Below the pieces are notes generated by a model. It worked only from the letters and a program-made list of their open reading frames with translations, ran no database searches and was not told the DNA's origin. 32,502 nucleotides of DNA from Deltaproteobacteria bacterium (GTDB lineage: Bacteria; Myxococcota_A; Polyangia; Haliangiales; Haliangiaceae): NCBI GenBank assembly GCA_005887925.1, contig VBLP01000186.1, positions 5,358-37,859 of the forward strand. The letters are read 5' to 3'. Shown here one piece after another: positions 1 to 6,470 of the stretch (its first letter is position 1; each line of letters opens with the position of its first letter). The translations under genes and the position numbers were made by a program.

Positions 1-242
1 ATGGTCTGGATCGACGCCGAGCGCGCCACGTGATCGGGTGCGATCGCCTGCGCGCCGATCTGGGCGTCGACCGACGCGCTCTCGATCACGATCTCCTGGG
101 CCAGGTGGGACGGCGCCGCGGCCGCGCTGCGAGCGCGGTGGTTGCGGGCGCCGTTCTTGCGAGTGCCGTTGTTGCGCGCGCCGTTCTTGCCGCGCGGGCC
201 GGCCTTGCGCGTCGGGCGGGTCTTGGTGGTCTTGCTCGCCAT
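1..242 (-). CDS. Hypothetical protein with Lys/Arg-rich N-terminal tail (partial)
   Basis: The minus-strand frame opens with ATG at 242, 7 nt after the stop codon of the Rieske gene, and stays open to the left edge, so only about 80 N-terminal residues are visible. Residues 2-36 are strongly basic and low in complexity, with five-residue repeats of the type K/N-N-G-A/T-R. After residue 37 the composition becomes ordinary, with an A-Q-E-I-V-I-E stretch. I do not recognise the family. The very short spacing suggests co-transcription with the upstream dioxygenase alpha subunit. A basic tail like this could bind nucleic acid or another polyanion, but that is inference. A dioxygenase small subunit cannot be excluded because the informative part lies outside the window. 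Confidence 0.6.
   Translation of the reverse strand, partial: MASKTTKTRPTRKAGPRGKNGARNNGTRKNGARNHRARSAAAAPSHLAQEIVIESASVDAQIGAQAIAPDHVARSASIQT
148..192. repeat. Three tandem 15-bp units inside the left-edge gene
   Basis: Three consecutive 15-bp units lie at 148-162, 163-177 and 178-192. They share a GYGCCGTTSTTGC core and differ at a few positions. On the minus strand they encode the five-residue repeats K/N-N-G-A/T-R of the basic tail. The period is a multiple of three, so copy-number change would keep the reading frame. Confidence 0.7.
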
Positions 243-249
243 GGTCGAC

Positions 250-1545
250 TCACTGCGCGTCCGTCATGTACTGGGACCACGCACGAAACTGATTGCGCAT
301 CACGGCTTCCGAGGTGCCGTTGTTGGAGTAGATCACACCGCCGTTCTCGGTGTCGCCGCCGTAGTTGCGGTGAAAGCTCACCCAGTCGCCGCCCTCGGAC
401 TCGAGCCCCCACTGCGCCTTGGTCCAGTTCTCGAGGTCGTCGGCATTGACCATCGTCGCCGGCGAGTTCACCAGGTTGTAGTACCAGAGCGATCGGCGGT
501 AGATCGCCTCGGGCGCACCCTTGAGCCGGAAGTGCCAGATCTCCGACAGCGTCCTCCCGGGGCCGAGCGGACGCAGGCAGCGCAGCTGCTGCAGCGGCGA
601 CTGCACCGAGAGGTAGGGATAGACCAGCACGTGGTGGATGCCGCGCGACAGGTACTCCTCGGTCTTCTCGGCGCCGTAAGCCTTGACGAGCAGGTCCTCG
701 TGGGCGCGGGTGTCGGGGTCCTGCGGGCGCAGCCCCATGTAGGCCTTGAGGATGCCGTGACCGCGCGGGAAGTTGATCGTCTGCACGGCGTCCCACTGCT
801 CGAACTTGGACGCGAATGCCGACAGGTAATGATAATACAGCGGTGCCGCGCCGGTCTGGTCCTTGATCTTGCGCTCGACGCGGCTGGCCGCCACGCCCGT
901 GGACTGGTGGGTCACCGACGGGTGGAGCGCATCGAGCTGGTTCTCCATGAACAGCTTCCAGTTCGATTGCTGGATCACGCGGTGGCAGATCGGCACGACC
1001 TCGACCTCGCCGAGCGGCGACCGATCGCACATGTCGTCGAACGCCACCTTGGCCTCGCCGAGGAACTCGCCGAGGGATGGCCCGGTCGGCGACAGGCTGG
1101 CGAACACGAAGCCGCGGTACGAATCGACGCGTGCGGCCGGCTTGACGCTGCAGTCGGGGTTCTCGGCGCTGACCCGCGTGCCGTCGTAGCCGTGCTGCAG
1201 CGGGATGCTGCGCAGCCGGCCATCGAGGTGAAAGCTCCACGCGTGATAGGAGCAGACCAGCGCGCTGCCGACATTGCCCCTCTGGTTGCCGCACAGCTGG
1301 ACACCGCGGTGCGGACAGCGGTTATGCAGCACGCGAATCTGGTGATCCTTGCCGCGCACCATGAACATCGGCTGGCGGCCGATCTGGAATGCATGGTAGT
1401 CGCCGGGCTGCGGCACCTGGGTCTCGTGCCCGCAATAGACCCAGACGCGCTCGAAGATCTGCGTCATCTCGCGGTCGAAGATCTCCTGATCGGTGTAGAC
1501 CCGTCTGTGGACCCGATCGGGCTCGACCAGTTGGCTGACGTTCAT
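250..1545 (-). CDS. Rieske [2Fe-2S] aromatic ring-hydroxylating dioxygenase, alpha subunit
   Basis: This is the catalytic large subunit of a non-heme iron oxygenase, which would add dioxygen to an aromatic or similar substrate using electrons from a separate reductase/ferredoxin. Numbering is from ATG 1545 (431 aa, normal for the family). The Rieske cluster ligands are C77-x-H79 and C98-x2-H101. The mononuclear iron motif E201-x3-D205-x2-H208-x4-H213 fits the family consensus, including the Asp that links the two metal centres. The start is set by a strong GGAGGTGA Shine-Dalgarno five bases upstream; a GTG three codons earlier overlaps that site and is less likely. It lies in a minus-strand run with a formamidase-like hydrolase upstream and an unknown gene 7 nt downstream. 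No reductase, ferredoxin or recognisable beta subunit is visible. The substrate cannot be assigned; the benzoate/anthranilate/phthalate group is possible. Confidence 0.93.
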   Translation of the reverse strand: MNVSQLVEPDRVHRRVYTDQEIFDREMTQIFERVWVYCGHETQVPQPGDYHAFQIGRQPMFMVRGKDHQIRVLHNRCPHRGVQLCGNQRGNVGSALVCSYHAWSFHLDGRLRSIPLQHGYDGTRVSAENPDCSVKPAARVDSYRGFVFASLSPTGPSLGEFLGEAKVAFDDMCDRSPLGEVEVVPICHRVIQQSNWKLFMENQLDALHPSVTHQSTGVAASRVERKIKDQTGAAPLYYHYLSAFASKFEQWDAVQTINFPRGHGILKAYMGLRPQDPDTRAHEDLLVKAYGAEKTEEYLSRGIHHVLVYPYLSVQSPLQQLRCLRPLGPGRTLSEIWHFRLKGAPEAIYRRSLWYYNLVNSPATMVNADDLENWTKAQWGLESEGGDWVSFHRNYGGDTENGGVIYSNNGTSEAVMRNQFRAWSQYMTDAQ

Positions 1546-1550
1546 CGCGG

Positions 1551-1558
1551 TCACCTCC
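1551..1558 (-). promoter_or_regulatory. Strong Shine-Dalgarno for the Rieske gene
   Basis: On the minus strand the bases read GGAGGTGA, with five bases before ATG 1545. This decides the start at 1545 rather than at the in-frame GTG at 1554, which is itself part of the site. Confidence 0.75.
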
Positions 1559-1631
1559 GACGGCAGGCGGTGAGGTTACGTAGAAAACATCGCAGCTTCA
1601 AGCAGTTCTGCGCGCCGCGCCGGGCCGGGCG

Positions 1632-2453
1632 TCACGCGCGGGTCAGCGCCACGATGCGGTCGAACAGGGCGCCGGGCCGGGTCAGCTCGTCGACCACCGT
1701 GAAGTGGTGGGTGCCGGCGATCGACAGGTACTCGGCCGCGACACCGGCCGCCGCCCATCGCTCGGTCAGCGCGCGGCTCTGGCGGTGGAACTCGGGCGTC
1801 TCGTCGGCGCCGACCGCGGCGATCAGCGTGCGGCCGGGCGGTGGCGGCGGCCACAGCATCGGGCTGGCGTCGCGCGCGGCCGCGTGATCGAGCTGGAGCG
1901 CGCGGTTCATGGTGGTGGGGATGAGCGGCGCGAGCTCGAACACGCCGCTGATCGCACAGCCGGCGCGCACGAGGTCGGCGGGCACGCCGGGCCAGCGGCG
2001 CCAGTCGGTCGCCAGCATCGCCGCGGTCAGATGGCCGCCCGCGGAGTGGCCGGCGACGACGGGGTGCTTGCCGGTCGCGGCCCAGAGCACCGCCAGGCAG
2101 CGCCGCAGCTCGTCGATGATCTGCATCACCGAGACGGCCGGACACAGCGAGTACGACGGGATGGCGATGTCGATGCCCGCCGCGGCGAACGCGCGCGCGA
2201 CGAAGGCGGTGTCCTCGCGGCCGCCGAGCTGCCAGTAGCCACCGTGGATATAGACGAGCAGCGGGGCCGCCGGCGAGCCGGCGCGGAACAGGTCGTAGCG
2301 CTGGCGGTCCGCCGGGCCGTACGGCTGGTCGAGATCGGCGCGCGCCGTCGGGCGATACGCCGCCGACGCCGCCTGCCAGCGCGCCACGATCGACGAGAAC
2401 TCGGCGATCCGTGTGCGATTGTTGTATTCGGCCTCGTGGTCGATCGCGGTCAT
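1632..2453 (-). CDS. Alpha/beta hydrolase, kynurenine formamidase-like
   Basis: A 273-residue hydrolase of the hormone-sensitive-lipase/arylformamidase type. The oxyanion-hole motif YIHGGYWQ is at residues 68-75, the nucleophile elbow GHSAGG at 135-140 (Ser137), a likely acid residue sits in the GADE stretch near 215, and the catalytic His lies in the AGTHHF stretch near the C-terminus. HGGYW is characteristic of kynurenine formamidase-like enzymes, which hydrolyse N-formylkynurenine, but related carboxylesterases share the fold. No signal peptide is seen, so it is probably cytoplasmic. It sits 72 nt after the GNAT gene and about 86 nt before the Rieske gene on the same strand, consistent with one transcript. 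A link to tryptophan degradation through anthranilate is attractive but unproven, since no kynureninase or dioxygenase of that route is in the window. Confidence 0.85.
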   Translation of the reverse strand: MTAIDHEAEYNNRTRIAEFSSIVARWQAASAAYRPTARADLDQPYGPADRQRYDLFRAGSPAAPLLVYIHGGYWQLGGREDTAFVARAFAAAGIDIAIPSYSLCPAVSVMQIIDELRRCLAVLWAATGKHPVVAGHSAGGHLTAAMLATDWRRWPGVPADLVRAGCAISGVFELAPLIPTTMNRALQLDHAAARDASPMLWPPPPPGRTLIAAVGADETPEFHRQSRALTERWAAAGVAAEYLSIAGTHHFTVVDELTRPGALFDRIVALTRA

Positions 2454-2525
2454 GGCTGCGGCGGGGCCAGCCCGCGCACGCAGCTTGCCGCATGGCGCCG
2501 CCGGGGCGCAATGTCCGGCCGGCGG

Positions 2526-3581
2526 TCACGCCGGCGGCAGCGGGATCGTGGGGCGATCGGCCTTGACGCCGGTGACGGGGCGGCGCGGCGCCGGCTGCAC
2601 CTCGAGCGTGTCGAGGTCCGAGTCGGCGCCGGTGTAATACCAGCGATCGGGATCGAGGAACCGGCGATCACCCGGCGTGGGGATCATGCACAGGAACGGC
2701 TTGCTCTCGCGCTCGGTGAAGCCCAGCCGCCAGAGGTGGCGGCGGCGGCCGTCGTTCGCGAACAGCTTGATCTCGACGCGGTCGGCGCGGGTGTGCTCGG
2801 CGCAGTAGCGCACGATCGCACGCAGGCCGGCGTGCCAGGCGCCCGGGACGGTGACGAGGTCGACGATGGTCAGCACGGTGCCGCCACGCGTCGGCTCCAG
2901 CGCGCATGCGCCGATCGCCCGGCCGCGCTCGACGATGACGAACGGGCGTTGCCGCCGGGTCGGCGCTTCCAGGAACCGCCAGGTATAGAACGCCGCGTCG
3001 CGCACTGCTGCCAGGCGGAGATCGCGCCGGGCCTCGGCCCAGACCTCGTCGACGCGCGCATCATGGCGCCGCATCGCCTCGAGCTCCGCGCCGCCGCTCG
3101 GCGCCACCGTGAAGCTGCCCAGCAGCGGCCCGCGCAGCCCCAGCGCGGCCGCGCGCACCGGGCGGACCCAGCGCACGACATGGCCGACCTCGCACGAGCC
3201 GCCGCGCTTGAGCGGCGTGACGTTCATCGCGCCCGGCGCGCCGTACATGCAGCCGATGCGGTGGGCGGGCATGGCATGGCGGGAGGCGTCGTGCAGCGCG
3301 CCGCCGATGCCATTGCGGCGAAACGCGGGCCGCACGTAGCCATCGCCACCGAGGGCGGCGCGGACGACTTCACCGTCGAGCCAGAGCCGGAACGGGAAGA
3401 ACGATGTGCAGCCGGTCACGTGGTGGCCGGTGGTGGCGATCCAGGTCAGCGCCTGGCCGCCGGGGTTGGTCTCGTAGAGCCACCGCCAGCGAGCCTCGGC
3501 GTCGATGCCCGGGATCATTTCCCGGATCAATGCGAAGATCTCGGAGCGGTCCGCGAGCGCGGCAGCACGTACGTCAGACAT
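2526..3581 (-). CDS. GNAT-family N-acetyltransferase
   Basis: A 351-residue protein with a GNAT acetyl-CoA-binding region at about residues 78-98. There the beta-strand G-D-G-Y-V is followed by R-P-x-F-R-R-N-G-I-G-G-A-L, matching the R/Q-x-x-G-x-G/A pyrophosphate-binding loop. The length is about twice that of a single GNAT domain, so the C-terminal half (about 180-351) may be a second, degenerate GNAT fold or a separate substrate domain. A second beta-rich part carries V-T-V-P-G-A-W-H near residue 245. The ATG is at 3581 without a clear Shine-Dalgarno. It is the first gene of the minus-strand run leading to the hydrolase and Rieske genes, so the promoter should lie in 3582-3726. The acetyl acceptor is unknown. 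Confidence 0.75.
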   Translation of the reverse strand: MSDVRAAALADRSEIFALIREMIPGIDAEARWRWLYETNPGGQALTWIATTGHHVTGCTSFFPFRLWLDGEVVRAALGGDGYVRPAFRRNGIGGALHDASRHAMPAHRIGCMYGAPGAMNVTPLKRGGSCEVGHVVRWVRPVRAAALGLRGPLLGSFTVAPSGGAELEAMRRHDARVDEVWAEARRDLRLAAVRDAAFYTWRFLEAPTRRQRPFVIVERGRAIGACALEPTRGGTVLTIVDLVTVPGAWHAGLRAIVRYCAEHTRADRVEIKLFANDGRRRHLWRLGFTERESKPFLCMIPTPGDRRFLDPDRWYYTGADSDLDTLEVQPAPRRPVTGVKADRPTIPLPPA

Positions 3582-3726
3582 GACAGGAGCTGTAGCAACC
3601 AGCGTTCCTGCTAGGCCATTTCGCTAAGGGGATTTCCTTTCGCCCTGGGCGGCCAGCGTGAGCCCCACCGGACGATTCGTGGGCGCGCGGTGTGTCGCGC
3701 CGGTCGAGCGTTCGAGCCGCGCTCAG

Positions 3727-5829
3727 CTATTTCTGCGAATAGATGAACCGGAATGCCGTACATACCGGCGTCGCCTTGCCATTGATCACGTACGGGCGAT
3801 AGCGCCAGTCCTTGCGGATCGTAGTCGCGATCTTGGCGTCGTAGGCGGGGAAGCCGGTGCCCTTGAGCTGCGTCACGTTGGCGATGGCGCCCTCGGCGGT
3901 GATGCAGACCTTGAAGCTGCTGATCAGCTTGTCCGCACCCGCCCGGCTGATCGCGCCCTGCGTGGTCTCGTCGGGGGCGATGCTCTTGTCGCCGGAGATC
4001 CGGAAGCCGTCGAGCGCCGTCGGCGCGACGACCTGGGGCACCATCGGCGCGGGCGGCGCCGCCGCCGGCGTCTCCGCCGGAGGGACCACCGGCTGTGTCA
4101 CGCTCTGCGGCGGCGGTGGTGGCGGCGGCAGGACAGGTGCCGGGCGGTGCTCCGGCTCGGCGATGGGCTCGCTGCGGGGCGGCGGCTCCGGCGGCGTCGC
4201 GACCGCGATGCGGGTCGGGCGCTCGGGCTTGGCGCTGGGAGGCGACTCCATGGTGGTCCGGGTCACGGTGCGCACCGTCGGCCCGGGCGGGGTGGGGCGG
4301 CCCTTGCGAGGCGGCGGCTCGGGCTCGCGGATCGCCATCCGCGGCGGCGGGCCGGCGGAGTCCGTCGCGGCGGGGTCGGGGGTCGGGCTCTCCGAGCTCG
4401 GAGCGCTCGCCCCCGGCGCGGTGGTCGCGAGCGCCGACGGCGGCGGCGCCGGCGGCGGCTGGGCGGTGGGCGGCGGTGCCGGCGGCGTGGCGGGCGGCGC
4501 TGCGACCGGCGTGATGTTGCTCCGGGTCATGCTCACGACCAGCCAGATCGCGGCGCCCATCGCGAGCGCACCGCCGATCATCGCGGCCTTCTGCACCGGG
4601 AACGTGCGCGGCGCGAAGGTGCGCGACTGGTTCTCCCAGCCCATGCGCGAATCGGTCGCGGGCGGCGCACTGGGCAGCGGCGTGAACGACGGGCGCTGCG
4701 GCGCTCCGAGCCGCGCCGTGGCGTCGGGCGCGGCGTCGCCGGGGATGACGGGAACCTGGCCGCTCTGGACCGGGATCGAGCTGGTGCGGCGGGGGTCACC
4801 GTCGCTGCGCGGCAGCTCGGTCCAGCTGTTGCTCGGCATCGACTCCTCGATCGACATCTGGACGTCGACGAGCGCGCCCGACGGCTGACCACCGAGCTCG
4901 AGCCACGGCTCGGGCCGCTGACCGAACTGCTGGCGCATGTACGCCCCGATCGCCGAGCTCGATGCGGTGAGCCCCGCGGTGGCGGCGAACTGGTCGAGCG
5001 CGGCGCGGAGCTCCTCGGCGGTCGCGTAGCGGCGGTCGCGATCGGTCGCGAGCGCGCGCATGATGATGTCCGACAGCTCGGTCGGCAGGCCGGGCCGGCG
5101 GGCGTGCGGCGGCGAGATCCGGCCGGTGACGATCTGCTCCATCACCAGGTAGTCGTTCTCGCCCCTGATCATCCGCGTCGTGGTCGCGAGCTCGTAGAGC
5201 ACCACGCCGAGCGCGTAGACGTCGCTGCGGCGATCCACGATCGCGCCCTTGCACTGCTCGGGCGACATGTACGAGAGCTTGCCCTTGAGGCTGCCCGAGC
5301 GGGTCTCCTGCCGCATCGAGGCGGTCGCGATGCCGAAGTCGACGACCTTGATCGAGCCGTCGTAGCCGACGATGATGTTCGACGGCGACACGTCGCGATG
5401 CACGATGTTGAGCGGCTGCTTGTCGTTGCCGCGCCGCTCGTGCGCGTAGTGCAGGCCGGCCGCCGCCGACGACACGATCGCGATCGCATGACCGAGCGGG
5501 ACGTAGCTGCGCTGCTTGGCCGCCGCCGACAGGATCCTGCGAACGTCCTCGCCGTGGACGTACTCCATCGCGATGAAGTACTCGCCGCTGGCCTCGCCGA
5601 CGTCGTAGACCTGCACGATGTGCTGGTGATGCAGCGTCGCCGCGACGCGCGCCTCGTCGAGGAACATCCTGATGAAGCGCTGGTCGCGCGCGAGATCGGG
5701 GCGGATCCGCTTGAGCACGACGTGGCGCTCGAAGCCCTCGATCCCGTCGCTCCGCCCGAGCACGACGTCCGCCATCCCGCCTGATGCCAGGTGCTTGAGC
5801 ACAACATATCGGCCTAAACGAGCGCCCAT
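3727..5829 (-). CDS. Transmembrane Ser/Thr protein kinase with proline-rich linker and TonB C-terminal-like domain
   Basis: Numbered from ATG 5829 (700 aa). Residues 5-280 form a complete Hanks-type kinase: glycine-rich loop L-A-S-G-G-M-A-D-V (14-22), Lys40 in V-V-L-K-R-I, HRD at 144-146, Asn151, DFG at 164-166 and SPE near 189-191. A juxtamembrane stretch is followed by one hydrophobic helix at about 415-435, a proline-rich region at about 440-605 and, at about 625-700, a domain resembling the TonB C-terminus (G-x-I-x-N-V pattern, W-R-Y-R-P-Y, and a final F-R-F-I-Y strand). The layout implies a cytoplasmic kinase and a periplasmic TonB-like tail. The membrane helix lacks the conserved His of energised TonB proteins, and no exbB/exbD is nearby, so a sensory role is more likely than transport energisation. 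The start at 5829 is chosen because G-A-R-L-G-R-Y typically begins such kinases; an ATG at 5874 is possible. It is divergent from a TonB-dependent receptor. Confidence 0.88.
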   Translation of the reverse strand: MGARLGRYVVLKHLASGGMADVVLGRSDGIEGFERHVVLKRIRPDLARDQRFIRMFLDEARVAATLHHQHIVQVYDVGEASGEYFIAMEYVHGEDVRRILSAAAKQRSYVPLGHAIAIVSSAAAGLHYAHERRGNDKQPLNIVHRDVSPSNIIVGYDGSIKVVDFGIATASMRQETRSGSLKGKLSYMSPEQCKGAIVDRRSDVYALGVVLYELATTTRMIRGENDYLVMEQIVTGRISPPHARRPGLPTELSDIIMRALATDRDRRYATAEELRAALDQFAATAGLTASSSAIGAYMRQQFGQRPEPWLELGGQPSGALVDVQMSIEESMPSNSWTELPRSDGDPRRTSSIPVQSGQVPVIPGDAAPDATARLGAPQRPSFTPLPSAPPATDSRMGWENQSRTFAPRTFPVQKAAMIGGALAMGAAIWLVVSMTRSNITPVAAPPATPPAPPPTAQPPPAPPPSALATTAPGASAPSSESPTPDPAATDSAGPPPRMAIREPEPPPRKGRPTPPGPTVRTVTRTTMESPPSAKPERPTRIAVATPPEPPPRSEPIAEPEHRPAPVLPPPPPPPQSVTQPVVPPAETPAAAPPAPMVPQVVAPTALDGFRISGDKSIAPDETTQGAISRAGADKLISSFKVCITAEGAIANVTQLKGTGFPAYDAKIATTIRKDWRYRPYVINGKATPVCTAFRFIYSQK

Positions 5830-5874
5830 TGGAACCCAACGGTAATGAGTTACGACGAAATCGCCAATCATCAT

Positions 5875-6470
5875 TTATCGCGAAATACCCCATCGTTACC
5901 TCAGTGACATTCAGGTCCGCGATCTCTCTCAGCTTTGTGCTGTGATGGGACTTCACGGCGACACGTCCGCACATCTGCGCGCGCGTCGCTGCGAGGCGAC
6001 ACCGCCGCAGTCGGTGCGCCGGGTGCGCGGTGCTTGCGCGCTCGCTATACGGAGCAGCCGCATCAGCCCGGTGCGACAGGGCTCGTCGACGGGGCGGCGC
6101 GCGCCGGCTGTCGGGCGCTGACCGAGCCCGCCGCGCGCCACCGGGGCGCGCCTCGGCAGCGGCATGAACCGCTGGTTTCGCAGCGGTTTCCGCCCTGGCG
6201 GGTCGCGCGACCGCCGAGCCCGTCGAGCCCGGTCGCGCGGCCTGCGACCCGCGGGACTCACACTGCCTATCTGCCGGGCCGTCCGGCGCTCTAAGAGATC
6301 CGCTGATCGCGAAGATCGATAGTCCGAAACTCCTGAGCCTACAGGCACACACGTGTCGAGTATCAAAAAACCATGCTCGACAAACAACACTGGCCTCTGC
6401 TAACAATGAATATGTACATTTCGGGGGAGGCGTATGGGAGAGTCTCATTGCGAATTGGGAAGTAGGTAAA
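5875..6470. other. Divergent intergenic region between kinase and receptor genes
   Basis: About 600 bp without a convincing gene; a plus-strand frame at 5935-6294 looks like composition noise. The middle (5940-6300) is GC-rich and carries several inverted repeats, listed separately. The last 170 bp before the receptor start are much richer in A+T, as expected of a promoter zone. There, 6405-6420 is an imperfect palindrome (AATG...CATT, six of eight pairs) that could be an operator. No clear -35/-10 pair could be picked. Promoters for both divergent genes should lie here. Confidence 0.6.
6133..6239. repeat. Cluster of three consecutive stem-loops
   Basis: Three perfect inverted repeats follow one another about 15 nt apart. 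The first is GCGCGCC/GGCGCGC at 6133-6151 (loop 5). The second is AACCGCTG/CAGCGGTT at 6167-6188 (loop 6). The third is CGCGCGACCG/CGGTCGCGCG at 6204-6239 (loop 16), whose arm sequence GGTCGCGCG also occurs as a direct repeat at 6201-6209. A 12-bp palindrome sits just before them at 6095-6106. None is followed by a T-run on either strand, so they do not look like simple terminators. High GC raises the chance level for the first and third. Confidence 0.55.

Noticed and set aside
5935-6294. Plus-strand frame in the kinase-receptor intergenic region
   Set aside because: No ribosome site and noisy composition; it overlaps stem-loop structures.
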